Assembly: GCA_018466975.1 (NCBI GenBank)
Contig: CM031554.1
Location: forward strand, 1,302,001-1,366,000
DNA: 64,000 nucleotides
Direction of reading: 5' to 3'
Origin: Sparassis latifolia
Taxonomy: Eukaryota > Basidiomycota > Agaricomycetes > Polyporales > Sparassidaceae
This document shows, one piece after another, positions 12,701 to 26,390 of this stretch. Under the pieces are notes generated by a model, which saw only the letters and a list, made by a program, of their open reading frames with translations, searched no databases and was not told the DNA's origin. A program made the position numbers and the translations under genes. Positions within the stretch are counted from its first letter, which is position 1. Every line of letters starts with the position of its first letter.

Positions 12701-13885
12701 GAGGACTTCCACGGACGACTTGTAATCACACCAGCGAAGAAGGGAGTGATGAAAGACGACGTGGTGAAAGCACATAACGAACACGTACGTGCATTTCAAC
12801 ACCTACCAGAACACTTACTGCTGTACTCCGACGGCTCGATGCTGGAAACAGCAGGAAGACGACGAGTAGGAGCCGCACACGCCGCAATGAACCAGGAAGC
12901 CATAGTATTTACCAGGAAGATCAGGATGGGCAAGCAAAGTGAAGTATACGATGCCGAGATGGCAGGCCTATCATGGGCAGCGAGAGATGCGACATCCTAT
13001 ATACACAACACGAACACCGACATCACGCACATCCACTTCTATGCTGACAACACTTCCGCGATCAGCACGATCTTCGACCCGCCCAGTGGACCAGGCCAGG
13101 GACATGCGCAGATATTCCGGGAGCTCATGTTAGAGTTCCTCGAAGCGGACCCACAACATAGGGTGGAGATCGCATGGACACCTGGCCACAAAGGGATCCC
13201 AGGTAATGAGACAGCTGACCGACTAGCAAAGGAAGCAACAAGAATCACAGGAGGGCCGACAACAGCATCCAGAGCCCATGCACTACGGAGAGCGAAGGAG
13301 AGAGCGCTCGGGAACTGGACCGAAGCTTGGAAGAAGACAACACCAACAGGAAGATTTGCGTCAGCTAATAGAATCCCCCCACAGACACACCCATATAAGA
13401 CGTTCTTGCACTTCCCTCGGGAGGTGTTCGGGCGCATCGTGCAATGCCGAACAGGACACGCCTTTACAGGCGAGTACTACTCACAATTTGTTCCATCTGA
13501 ACACGTTGACTGCACATGCGAAACTTTATTCCAGACCAGATGACACATACTACAAGACTGCAAACGATACAAGGACTACCGACACCTACTACAAAAAGTG
13601 AGCGACACCATCGACCTCCCGACAATCCTCGGAACGGCGAAAGGAATCGAAGCACTGGGAGAGTTCCTGCAGGCGAGCGGAGCATTCACGAAGACAGGGG
13701 AAAAGAGAGCGGGGAGGAGAACAGCGAGGTGGGAAGACGAACCAGAACCAGAGCCAGAAGGAGAGGAGACCGACACCGAGACGTCAAATGGAGATGACGC
13801 AGATGACAACGAGGAGGAGGAGGAGGACACGAACAACAAGCTCCCACGTGGCGGAGTGGAGGACCATAGCGACACACGGTACTAG
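9695..13885 (+). pseudogene. LINE-2 ORF2: endonuclease, reverse transcriptase, RNase H; eight in-frame stops
   Basis: One frame of 1,397 codons. Endonuclease: LQLNANTQNRA, ITEPWWG, LSGDWN and the terminal SDHFALRWEL block. Reverse transcriptase: AVVLPKPRKPDYSN, VYRPIQLLE, LTFDIKGFFDFVNH, GIPQGSPVSPILS and LMFVDDGKLY. RNase H: LLYSDGSM, YDAEMAGL, FYADNTSA and HKGIPGNETADRLA. A Glu/Asp-rich tail ends the protein. TGA codons lie at 9887, 9983, 11270, 11450, 12176, 12638 and 13541, with TAG at 12686; no indel disturbs the frame. Several stops fall where the family usually has Arg or Trp. The ATG at 9695 overlaps the ORF1 stop as ATGTTAG, suggesting termination-reinitiation in the active ancestor. 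Confidence 0.92.
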
Positions 13886-14270
13886 GTGCACGCTGACATA
13901 CCGTCCCCCTCCCCTCATCACCAGATGACTCGCATGCAACAAAGCGGCAATCCCGACTTGCTACTTTCCTAGAAGACCCGATACAGTTCCCAGGCCCCTT
14001 TTATTATGTGAACGAAGACATGCAGCCCTAGCAGCATGTGACCAATTATTTCGCAAACACCTTACAACCGACTCCATTTATCTACTCCACACGCCGCAAA
14101 ACCCCCCCTGATACTTTTCAGATTCTCAATATGGTTGCCCAGTCGTACTTAGGTGGAGTGGCGCATTTTAATGCCCACTTACTGTATGGACCGGCGATCA
14201 CCACGTCTTAGCACAGCTGTTTGCTTGTTGCGGTATATAAATACAGAATTCATCATCATCATCATCATCA
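13886..14270 (+). other. LINE-2 3' untranslated region with terminal CAT run
   Basis: No ORF. It ends with about seven CAT trinucleotides (14250-14270) directly before the target duplication, the usual type of simple 3' tail in Tad1/I-like elements. Confidence 0.75.
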
Positions 14271-14299
14271 CCATACCCCTGCTCTGCACTAGCATCCAT
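14271..14299 (+). repeat. LINE-2 right target duplication, hAT right TIR and hAT right target duplication
   Basis: 14271-14285 repeats the LINE-2 target site. 14273-14291 is the hAT right terminal inverted repeat. 14292-14299 (GCATCCAT) is the hAT 8-bp duplication. After it the RNase H frame of LINE-1 resumes. Confidence 0.88.
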
Positions 14300-15416
14300 A
14301 GATAACAATGCCGCTGATGCTCTAGCCAGCCAGGCAGCACGAAATCAATGTCCACATTCCTGACCACTTCAATCTCACCGGTGCTCGCATGGCCTCCCTG
14401 ACACAACGTCTAGCCTATCGCGGTATCCGAACATACCAGGCCTATACTCCAAGACGATCCACAACAGCCCAGCTCGACATCACACGCCATGCCGTTCAAG
14501 CTGTATGCAATCGTCTCCCGACAGACACCACAATATGGCGGGCAATCTGTGTGCCGGAAATCTCCCGCCCCATCCAAGATTTCCTCTGGAAATGTCTACA
14601 CGGAGCTTTCCGGTGCGGAAAATTCTGGGACAGCATCAGGAAAACCCAACTTTTACTTAAAGGTGTCCTTATGTGACTTAAATGCACTTATGGGCATTAA
14701 ATAAGGTAAAAAAGGACAAAAAGTCTATAAGTCATATTTCCTTAGAGCCTTAAAAGTCGACTTTTGGAAACTTATGGGCCTTAAATAAGGCAAAAAAGGA
14801 CAAAAAGTCGGAATAAGTCCCATAAGTAAAAGTTGGGTTTTCCTGATTTGGCCACATCCCCGGATATGAAGAACGGGCAACCTGCTCTACCTGCGGGTCC
14901 CTCGAATCCATAGAACACATCCTCACAGAATGCTCAGCACCAGGCCAAACCCTTATATGGGATTTATGCTCACAATTCTGGACCCACAAACACCTCCCAT
15001 GGCCCCCGGTGAATATCGGCACCATCATGGGCTGTGGCGCCATCCGTTTCTCAACCCCGGAATCATGCCACCCCGGAGCCGACCGCCTTTACCGTATCCT
15101 CATATCAGAAGCCGCATATCTGATCTGGAAAATACGCTGCGAACGGGCTTTCGGACGAGACGACCTCCCGGCATCTGGCCATACCGACCGCGAAATATAT
15201 ACGAGATGGTACAAAACAATCTCCACTCGCCTTACCCTTGACCGTACAATGACACATAAGCGCTTTGGCAGACGAGCCGTGCCCACGGCACTAGTCCGCA
15301 ATACCTGGGCCGGATGCCTATATGACGAAAAGGGATTACCAGACGATTGGTTAACACAACCCGAGGTTTTAGTGGGTATGGCCCCCCCGGAGCACTGGCG
15401 CAAACCAGTACGATGA
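14292..15416 (+). pseudogene. LINE-1 ORF2, end of RNase H and C-terminal domain (split by a MITE)
   Basis: The RNase H frame continues after the nested insertions (DNNAADALASQAARNQ), then a one-base slip near 14353 leads to a frame with HIPDHFNLTGARMASL and LAYRGIRTYQAY. A MITE at 14637-14845 interrupts it. It then resumes with HIPGYEERATCSTCG...IEHILTEC, a CxxC...H...C cluster typical of the C-terminus of this LINE family, and runs to a TGA at about 15416. The function of that domain in these elements is nucleic-acid binding by inference only. Confidence 0.8.
14637..14845. mobile_element. 209-bp MITE in the distal part of LINE-1
   Basis: Inverted repeats of about 22 bp (CAGGAAAACCCAACTTTTAC... 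at 14637 and its reverse complement ending at 14845) bound a short AT-rich element with no ORF. Inside, a block of about 39 bp (CTTATGGG...AAAAAAGGACAAAAAGTC) occurs twice in direct orientation, near 14690 and 14772. No target duplication could be recognised with confidence, so the superfamily is open. Confidence 0.8.
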
Positions 15417-15566
15417 AGGTGAGGCGAGCCCCACACTACCTGTACCCCAGGTGTGCATAAATAGCATTTCTCCTCTTGGTAGAGCTCCATGGGTGTAACG
15501 TCCCGCATCCAGCTGACCGGCGAGGGCTAACCTTGTTAGTTGCTCCCTGGTCGAAAAAGCTCCTCC

Positions 15567-15585
15567 AAAAAAAAAAAAAAAAAAA
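15567..15585 (+). repeat. Poly-A tail of LINE-1
   Basis: A run of 19 A residues ends the 3' untranslated region of the outer LINE. The matching target duplication lies outside the window. Confidence 0.85.
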
Positions 15586-16000
15586 CATCTAGTTATTAGT
15601 ACCACAAACAAGCAGACCTTACTCACCCGGAAAGAACAGCTGAGCAACATGGGCACATATGACATATATGACATTCGACGCCGCAGTGTGAGGTGCGTAA
15701 CACGTCTTCCACAAGCGTCTAGTCTCTCCAGGCAGAGCAGACACTCCGGGTCTGCTTCAACCTTCAACCTTCAACGTCAACCTTCGTGCTCCACCGGGAT
15801 ATCCGTGTCTGACGCAAGTGTTACGATAGTCACGAAAGGCTGTCACTGAGAGCTACAGGCACAAATTCCAACGCTGAAAGGATAGATCATGAAAACGTGA
15901 CTACAATACAAAAGAGCGTGAATAGGCATCACTAAAGTACATACAATCCAGAGGCAGAAGAGCGAGCTGCAACTCGCATGTCATGACTATTCGTACGCTT
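15586..16000. other. Intergenic, no gene seen
   Basis: Between the LINE tail and the transporter stop codon. It holds a short tandem of TTCAACC units near 15757-15785; nothing else recognised. Confidence 0.5.
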
Positions 16001-18182
16001 TCAAACCTTCTCCGACATCGAGTGTTCTGAGCTTGTTTCGTTGGCTTCGCGTTCAAAGACTGGTAGCGATCGTGAATGTTAGTACGTATCTGGTAGTTGA
16101 ACACAAGCGCGGTGACGCACCTCGTTCTTGTTTTTTGATGTCGGACTTGCGCTGGTCCGCAGTGACGGTGCCGAATATAACGTCCATCTCCTCCAAACTG
16201 CGACCTTTGGTCTCAGGAATCACACTGACGATCAATTCTGTCAGTGCAAGCACCATGCTGTAGAGAGCGGAGGTGCTTACAGTGAGAACACGGCCATGCC
16301 ACCAATGTTGATGGTCGCGAACATCAGGAAGATCTTGTAGCCGAGGTTGGTCACAAGGGTTGGGGTGATCTTTGCAAGGACAAAATCTGCATGCAGTAAA
16401 TGTCAACGAGTTCAAGGAAAACTGGAAATGCTCGGACGTACTGAACAGCCATTGCGAAGCACTAGCAACCGCGAGACCATAGTGTCGTGTCCTTGTTGGG
16501 AAGATATCAGAGACATACACCCACTATTGAGCGCAGTGAGTATGCCACCTCTAAGGATCACTGGTGAACTTACGGGTAGAGGTCCCCAACCGAGGGAGTA
16601 GAAGCAAACATAGATGTAAAGCATTGCCGCCATTGCCTTGCTTGCCGGCGCCGGACTCGCTGCCGATGACGCCGGGGGATACACCTTCAGGAGAGCACCA
16701 ATTATGAAGAAGAAGATGCCCATGCCCATACTCGAGATAAAGAGCGACATCTTTCGACCGAGTGTGTCCGCGAGGAAGAACACGAACAATGCAGTCGCGA
16801 CGGTCTTGACGATACCGTAAATTCCGGATGCAAGCAGCGAATTGGACGTGCCAGTGTATCCAATCTGCAACCACCATCAGTCCACACGGCCACAAACGTA
16901 AACGTGAACAGACATGGCATACGCACTGACGCAAAAATTTGGGGTGCATAATAACCGACCGAGTTCTGGCCGCTGAATTGCTGCAGCAGGAAAATAACAA
17001 ACGCAATAACGAAGCGGATGAAGTTGCCCTTGCCAAGGAAAGCCTCCTTAAAACCTAGACCTTTGCGAGCCTGGCGCTCCTCGACGATGGCAGCCTCTAT
17101 CTCAGCCATCTCAAGGCGAACCCTCTCGTCGTCCACGTCAAGCCTCCGCAGATAGGCGAGGTTCCGGAGAGCATGCTCGTTGCGGCCCTTCGATGCGAGC
17201 CAACGCGGAGACTCCGCCACTGTAAGTAGGCCGAAGGCCATGATACCAGCAGGGACGAGCTGGAAGCCGAAGGGGATGCGCCATATCCGTGGGCCCGATG
17301 GAATGTGAAGACTGATGCCCACTGAGGGAAGCGCCGCCAGGTTAGCGCACCATTGCACGGTCAACTGTACGAACTACGAACTCACGGTTAATGAAATATG
17401 AGAGCATGACACCGATAGCGACCATGATCTGGAAGAGCCCAGTAATCCGACCCCGGACATCCTTGGGTGAGCATTCTGATACGTACGCCGGTGAAACGGC
17501 CGAAATGGCGCCAACACCGAGACCGGCGACGACTCTTCCCCCGTAGATGTAACCAATTCCGCGCGAGCCTCCTGCTACGGTTTGCAAAATCTACGCCGAC
17601 CAGTCAGAAGGAAAAAGAAAATTCTCGGGATGTTGGCACTCACAGCACCAACTGCGAAGAGGACCGTGAAAAATAAGAGGGCCCATCTGCGTCCGATAGC
17701 CGCTAGAAAGGGACCCATCAGCTGATGTGATGATCAACCAGAATCTGGAGAAGCTTGTGCCCAGCCACGGTATAACCAAGAAGATGGAATGGACAGAACA
17801 CGAACCGGATAAAGGAGCACTTCCCAATGCACCAAAGAAGGCACCTGCCTGAAGCACCGAGACAACATTTGAGGAGACTGCATTTGACTTCGGTGTATTG
17901 GTCGAGCCGTCTGGATTGAGTAGACCGAAGTGCTCCTTGAAATACTTCTCCGACACAACTCCACCTGCGATACCGCTAAATCAAACGGGGTCACAATTCT
18001 CGCAATATTTCAACATGAGAGATACCACGTACGTATCATAACCGAACAGAAGGATACCCCAGTACACAACGAATGCGAGCCCTGGTATTAGATGTAAGTG
18101 GGATATCGCACAATGTTGCGACAAGGGAGCACGTACAGTACACCCGAATGTTCTGGAAGTTGTTAGTACGAACGTTACCCAT
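16001..18182 (-). CDS. MFS sugar transporter (quinate permease / hexose transporter-like)
   Basis: A twelve-helix major facilitator protein predicted to carry a sugar or quinate across the plasma membrane by proton symport. The pieces read through about ten short introns. Motifs in order: WGILLFGYDTGIAGGVV (helix 1), AAIGRRWALLF after helix 2, GGRVVAGLGVGAISAVSPAY, VRGRITGLFQIM, AESPRWL (family PESPRWL) before the central loop, QQFSGQNSVGYYAPQIF (helix 7), LADTLGRKMSLF, WVYVSDIFPTRTRHYG and PETKGRSLEEMD near the end. The last exon ends FEREANETSSEHSMSEKV. The start at 18182 gives MGNVRTNNFQNIRVY directly before helix 1 and joins in frame; an ATG at 18249 would need an extra intron. Substrate is not determinable from sequence. 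Confidence 0.88.
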
Positions 18183-20561
18183 CTCACACGAACGGTTGCA
18201 GCAGGAGGAAGAGGAACAGGAGGGGAGCACCACCTTTGGTGAGAGACATCAGGTCGGAATTTATAAAGTGTGAAACCGTGCGCGCCAAACCCCACGGGCC
18301 GCTAGATCTAGATTGCGGGGAAGGTCATAAACTATCGTGCCTGGCCCTCTCCGGCCCGGAACGGTCCGCCCTCCCGTTTCCCTTCTTCATCTCTCAAACT
18401 CCTAAGATTGGCGTCGCCCCGCAGCTTCAGATGAACACACACTGTCAAGAATCACAGCGATCTCTTCGTCTGGATAATTCTTTTTTTGCCGTGATCAATG
18501 TTACCCCACACCATTATCCCCGACTCACAGGATCATGTCTCAGGCTATTTCCGGAAGATCATTACTTATTTATCGTGAAGAAGGTCTGTCTTCACTGAAC
18601 TCATGATTCACCTCAAAAAAATAATAAAAAAGGGATTCTTACGTACAGAGGAGCCTGAATTCACACGAAATCACCCGCCGGGACTTCGTCGGACGACTGT
18701 CGAAGCTTCAGCGCAACGCTTGTTTTGGTAAGGGGCCAAGAAGACACAATCTACTTTACAAAAATTTCACCGACGGATGTCAGAAGGCGTCGCAGATCAA
18801 GCCTTATCCACTCTGTCCACTAGATGGATCCAGAAGTGGCCCTGCAAACTACCACTTTGAACAACGAGGAGACTTACGATATCCAGCAACCCACTATGAT
18901 CGAACAGCTGTGATTACTCAACCACCCCACCATCTCTTTGGCGGGGCCGCTGGGGCGGAGTAACCCTGGCCTGAAGGTATCTGACGCTGATCGGGTCGCC
19001 AATTGCCTACAAGAACGGTTCCGCTCGGGCCCGCACACCAATTAGAGAGCGCGCAAATATCACAGTGGTCGCAGTAACTTGAAATTATGTAGTTAACCGG
19101 CAGACAAAGAGCGGCTCACATTCATTGGAGACCACGTGCATATTTATCAGACGCCGTAAACCGGGCCAATGGAACAGGAACAACTCCGAAACAAATCTGT
19201 ACAACTTCCTGCTTTGGACTGCTGGCGTTTCGCTCCACGTAGGGTGCTAGAGGGTTCTCCCAACAAGCTTGATCGAGAGCATCACCGGCCCGAAGTCTTG
19301 TGGCATATACACGGACGGCTAAGGACGGTATGCCTGGTGTGTGGCGCTATTGGAGCGCCTCTATTCGATGAATCATGACATCAGAATTATAATCGCCCAA
19401 GGATGGCGAGCAACAGCCACTTCTAGCAGTTGGAAGTGGCACAGGGTGGCTACAGGAGGGCCGCTGAAGCGTCGCTGCCGCTCGCGTGACGATGTCATTA
19501 TAAGACCAAGGAAGGTAAATGTCAGGTAGGTGCGAAATTGAACTAGCAGCGGAATAAGTCACAGACAGTCAACTGATCTAGGAGTTTGACATTGACAGGC
19601 ATCTGGTTGGATGAGCCGGGCGCGGAGGAGGAAAAATCAGTGTCTCTGAATCGGGTGGAGGGATGAGAAAATCAGTGCATGAGCCAGAAACTAGCCTTGA
19701 AGCTTGAAGAGGTTTGCCTGCGTTGTCTCGCGCTCGCCTCGGGGAATATTATGAAAATGACCTGCTGCGGAGGAATAGGGAGGAATCTGCAAAGTGCGAC
19801 GAACTCGCTGTGCGCAGGCGAGTGACCAAGATAGATTAGCGTCAGGAACCAACCATTCACTGAGAGGGGGCATGGAGACGAACGTAGCGAGCAACTTTGT
19901 GGCCACTTTGACATGGAGCAGGATCGACTGGCGGGCCGTCCGGACCGAAATATCGCTAAGAATGGGCGCACACTGACTGAACAGTGAACAAATTTGTACA
20001 CTACAGTATACTCACTCACGGGCTGCTGGCGCTGGGCTACTGTATTATTTGTTGACGTCGTCGTGTGAGCGCAGCCGAATGTACTTACAGTGCATGTGCT
20101 CGACACGTTAAATCACTTCCTGAATTCCTGAATCTCTGCCTACATCACCACTTCAACTTAGCACACAGGCAGTTGCCTTCGAAACAGGTTCATCAAGCTG
20201 AAGCTAGGAAGGACTATGCTTTCAGTGGAATCTGAAGGTGAGATCTCCAAAAGTCACTCACACGAGCACTCAGCGCTGCACTCAGTTTCGGCGCAGAAAC
20301 CAAGCATCATGCGCTCAATACGACCTCTCGAAACAATCGGGGAGCGGAGCATCTCGATTATTTAAACAGGAAGCCTGCAGTGACGGTGAGAGTGAATGGT
20401 CGAGGTAGCGAAGCATCGCAGCTATGATAAGATAATTCTTGCACCATGTGAGTTATCTTATCACGATTGCATCTCTGACTCCGAGTCGGAGGAACTCAGG
20501 CTAAAATTCTGCACTGGCACGTCCCTCTCCAGAGGCCAGCAACATCTGCAAAGAGACATTA
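18183..20561. other. Intergenic region of about 2.4 kb between divergent genes
   Basis: It separates the transporter (-) from the SPE3-LYS9 fusion (+) and must contain both promoters. ORFs of 60-140 codons occur in it, but none shows a domain, splice pattern or codon continuity I can support. A TATA-like ATTATTTAAA lies near 20357-20366, about 200 bp upstream of the fusion gene's start. Confidence 0.5.
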
Positions 20562-23161
<2,600 letters not shown>

Positions 23162-24774
23162 AGGCCCCTTCACCCCCAAGACAAAATATGAACAGGCATA
23201 ATTGACGCGGTGTGCTCATTGTTGTACAAGTGGTAACTGCTTAGCGCTCAGCCATTGTATGCCGAAGAAAACCAAATTCGGTCCCGATGAATTCCGCTGA
23301 TTAACTACGTACCGAGTACTGATTGACTACTGAAGTACTGAAGTATGGAATCTTGGAGCCTAAAGCTGAATGGTGACGCGTTGACGGATCAATCTAAAGA
23401 CTATCGAGCGCCTAGTTGGACAAAAATCGCCCAGCCACGTCAGTAACTCAGTTGCACCAGGTTATTCCGGTATTTGATCGTATTCTTCAGTATCCTCGCT
23501 AGCCTAGAGTATCTTTCGGAATACCTCAATATTAGCAAGTATCTGTCTCATGTATGTCCGTAGCAATATCAATTATTCAGTATACTTCCGGTCTTGTAAT
23601 CTAGTTTTTGTGAGTATCCTGCCTTGTGTATGCCTCAGGTGAACGTCCTCCTCCCTTCTGCTGATCTAAGTATTCAATGCCACCTTTGTTCCTGGTGACT
23701 TCTCCCGCTGATGCACCATAGACTGCATGCACTGAACCTCAGGAACACTATGCCTTCATGCTTCCGGACAGGTAATCAACTCTCTTTCTTGTATCCCACC
23801 ACCATCCGCTGAAAAAGGGTTCAAGTTCTTGCGCGCACGCGCAGCGCTATGTCCCAACAGCTATTGAACATGCGGGGGGCCTACCTTCCTGGAGTCTCGT
23901 GTGCAAGCCGCACTGCACACCTCTTGGAGATCAAGCCCCTTGGCGAACAGCGGGCGCAGGCCCTGTCCCTTTTGCAAGCTGCAGAGCAGGTACATTTCTA
24001 CGTAGACCGCAATACTTGTCAATACTTAGTAGGCGCGAAGTTTCCCGGGAAATCCCGAAGTAGTTCGGGGGAAACTAGCTAATCAGTGGAGATACTCACA
24101 GATCCCCAAAATAACAGACGTGCCAATTATTTTTGTCCAATGAAACCCTTCATAAAAGACAATTTGCTGTAAATGTCACAGGAAATCAAAATCTGTGTGC
24201 GAGCTAGGTATGATCAAGACATTACCATTGAAGGACAGATCAGTTGTTGGTGGACAACCACGATGGTATGGCATAAGTATGATGACTCATTAGGATCTGC
24301 AGCTGCGTCCCGATGTATCTATTTCAACCACGATATCATGTTCTGGTAAGAGCGCGTCAAGGTGAATTATCAGTACCGTTGGTAGCGCGTGTACTTAGTG
24401 AGCATTTTCGTTGTTGATGGATAAACAGTATCTTTCTGCGCTGTGGCCTTGAACCATTACATATAATGTGAGTCATGATGTACGACTAAAGTACTTGGTT
24501 TTCATGCCACTAATTTCTCTTCAGCATAAATCAACAAATCCCCCCTCACTCCACCTTTACTCCCAGGTACTCCCTCTTATTCCCAATCGGATAAGTTATG
24601 ACAAAATTCGAACGAAAAGTGTGAATGACGCGGGCAACTTGCGTGAACGAAAGCTGCGGATGTGCCCAGAAAGTATGCGTTCGTTGATGAAAGGATGCAT
24701 GCTGAAAATGCGCGTCATCAGTGACAGCGATGATACAGCGTTGGTGATCAAACATACCGCTACCGAAGGTACGC
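23162..24774. other. Intergenic, no gene recognised
   Basis: Low-complexity and AT-richer sequence with scattered GTACT/AGTAC motifs near 23290-23350. An ORF at 23849-24082 has no recognised domain. A partly palindromic TTTCCCGGGAAA-containing segment lies near 24040-24075. Nothing else to report. Confidence 0.45.
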
Positions 24775-24897
24775 TCACGCGATGGAGCAGCCAGAGCTTG
24801 TGCCCGGGCCACCCCCTGTGTCGAAGTCGGCGGGGATGGCGACTGGGGTTTCGATCTCCTCGGGGATGGGAGCAGCAATGGTGAAGAAGGCGTCCAT
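24775..24897 (-). CDS. Mating pheromone precursor (CaaX lipopeptide), copy 1
   Basis: A 40-residue ORF, too short for most gene finders. It starts MDAFFTIAAPIPEE and ends GTSSGCSIA, a CaaX box with Cys37-Ser-Ile-Ala. This is the layout of basidiomycete mating pheromone precursors: a short acidic leader, a small Gly/Ser-rich mature peptide, and a C-terminal Cys to be farnesylated and carboxymethylated, recognised by a STE3-type receptor. An ATG in better context than the longer in-frame ORF upstream, and near-identity of the N-terminus with copy 2, fix the start. Cleavage probably falls near Asp25-Phe-Asp27. No STE3 receptor lies in the window. A CaaX peptide of other function cannot be excluded. 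Confidence 0.82.
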   Translation of the reverse strand: MDAFFTIAAPIPEEIETPVAIPADFDTGGGPGTSSGCSIA

Positions 24898-26390
24898 TGT
24901 AGAGGATGACGATGCAGTTATGGGAACGGGTGCGAGGTGCGTACGAAGTGCGAATACGACTGCGTTGCTGCCACAGACGAATGTCAAGCCCGTATTTATG
25001 CGCGCAGCTGCAGGCTGCAAAACAATAAGAATGCGATGAGATCTTGAGGTTGGTCTTGATTCGATATCTGAAATCTGATTTTCTTGGTTCGCTCACTTGG
25101 TACGTCTTATTGTGTAGAGGTCGGTGACCTCATCGGCCTTGTCGGTTTCTCTATGCGGCTATGATGATCTACGAATTGGGATCACCGTTGGAGTTCGAGG
25201 CACATGAATCTCTATCTGAGATCGTGGCCGCGTCTCATGAATGCCCACACTCTTTGATATCTGGCGTGCTTCACGATGGTGCTCGTAATACTGATAAATG
25301 AATTTGGTGCACCATTGCTAAGCAACTGTGACAAGCACTACTTTGAAGATTCTCCAAGGCGCCATGGTGAGCGGAAGTAGCCTGGAACATCTATTTGATC
25401 TACAGTGAACTGCACGCAGCCAAAAGTCTGACCTCAAGTAACCACCTGCGCTCAAGTAGAAGTCCAACAAGACAAAAAGACTGATCAGGTGGGTCGACGT
25501 GAACGATCGACCAGGTACTTTTCTCCGTCGACTACGCCTTTCCGGTATTCTTCGATGCAGGTACGTACACTGATACAGCCTCCGGAGCATGTCTCAGGTG
25601 CTCACACAGTTGATCGAGGCTCTGAAAATCTGATTGGACTATCTCTCGACACACTTGGTCGACTTGTTATCTCAGAAGGTGGTTCATACGCATCGTGCAC
25701 GCTGAACAAAACAAAGCGAGAAATCAGTCGGTGGTGGCAATCCTTTGCCAAGTCAAGAATCTCTGTTCTCATGTGGCCGTAATCGCCTTTATCATGCTAT
25801 GATTCGTTGCGATCTTCAAGCTGAAGTTGGTGAAGGATCCTCCCTCGCTTGGCTCAAGATGGTGCCACACATGCGCATGGTTTAAGATACTGATGGCGCC
25901 AGCGCGCCCAGGGTCTCACAGCTCACTGGTCTATGATTCCCGTCCCGTATAGTCATTGTCCCTTCAGCCGGAAGCCAGAAGCTTCTCCAGCCATGTCTTG
26001 CATCTTTAAGGCCACCGCAGGATTCTGTTCGACGTAGAGTTATGCCCGCGAGGTAAATGCATCATATATTGTACATTCATTATTCGTGTCACTGAACAGC
26101 GTTCAGGATAAAGCGTCAAAACAGTCACCCTCTCTCTACAGCGCGCTATTGTTGTCTCTGTCTCTTCCCCTCGCCTCCCCCCTGCCCATTCGTACGAATT
26201 GAATAAATTATGAAAAAATACGGATAATAATGGCGAAGGCAAAGCGCAAGAACGAAAAGCTGCGAAATGCCACGGATCATGTCCAAGTCAACCGATGTGG
26301 TCTGGAGCGACTGTATCCTGGAGTGGCCGTCAGCACGATGGGAAATGGACAGTATCACTATTGTCAAACATACCACCAACGCAGGCGCAT

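Larger units (their letters stand above)
7553..14270 (+). mobile_element. Full-length Tad1/I-like LINE retrotransposon (LINE-2)
   Basis: The element is bounded by a 15-bp target duplication CCATACCCCTGCTCT (7538-7552 and 14271-14285) and ends in a CAT trinucleotide run (14250-14270) rather than poly-A. The length is 6,718 bp. It has a short leader, a gag-like ORF1 (7626-9701), ORF2 (9695-13885) with endonuclease, RT and RNase H, and a 3' region of about 385 bp. Both ORFs keep one frame throughout, interrupted only by stop codons. It landed in the right terminal repeat of the Pack-hAT element and therefore is the youngest layer of the stack. Confidence 0.92.
6522..14291. mobile_element. Non-autonomous hAT element (Pack-type) inserted in LINE-1, itself split by LINE-2
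   Basis: The ends are perfect 19-bp inverted repeats, TAGTGCAGAGCAGGGGTAT at 6522-6540 and its reverse complement at 14273-14291. They are flanked by 8-bp target duplications GCATCCGT (6514-6521) and GCATCCAT (14292-14299). A TAGNG start and 8-bp duplication are hAT hallmarks. The element's own sequence is 6522-7552 plus 14286-14291, about 1.04 kb. Both subterminal regions (about 6541-6660 and 7440-7540) are crowded with GGGTACCCG-like motifs in both orientations, as expected for transposase-binding sites. There is no transposase inside; the interior holds a minisatellite and a fragment of a LIM-domain gene. Confidence 0.85.
1..15585 (+). mobile_element. L1/Tx1-like LINE retrotransposon, 5' end outside window, interrupted by nested insertions
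   Basis: This is a non-LTR retrotransposon. In order it carries an ORF1 with a cysteine/histidine cluster, an AP-endonuclease, a reverse transcriptase, a small CCHH-type finger, RNase H and a C-terminal CxxC...H...C domain, then an A19 tail at 15567-15585. Its own sequence is 1-6521, 14292-14636 and 14846-15585; the rest is later insertions. The ORF1 frame is open at base 3, so the 5' end lies beyond the window. Decay is by both stops and indels: a frameshift in ORF1 near 1300, a 22-bp triplication at 3444-3509, homopolymer slips near 5646-5654 and 5820-5825, and TGA codons at 3813, 5995 and 6127. Domain order and the FADD catalytic motif make the LINE call secure; the clade name is from general RT similarity only. 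Confidence 0.9.

Noticed and set aside
7626..13885. UGA read as an amino acid (recoding) in LINE-2
   Set aside because: UGA ends normal genes in this window (for example GPI8's neighbour kinase and the pheromone ORFs), and a TAG is also present in ORF2; decay of a dead element is simpler.
14629..14853. 8-bp target duplication around the 209-bp MITE
   Set aside because: Flanks GACAGCAT and ATTTGGCC do not match; a diverged duplication could not be distinguished from chance.
24775..25020. 81-residue version of pheromone copy 1
   Set aside because: The extra N-terminal 41 residues are absent from copy 2 and lack pheromone features; the internal MDAFF start is shared by both copies.
25318..25782. 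STE3 receptor fragment between the pheromone genes
   Set aside because: ORFs there are short, have no run of hydrophobic helices and none of the receptor's conserved blocks.
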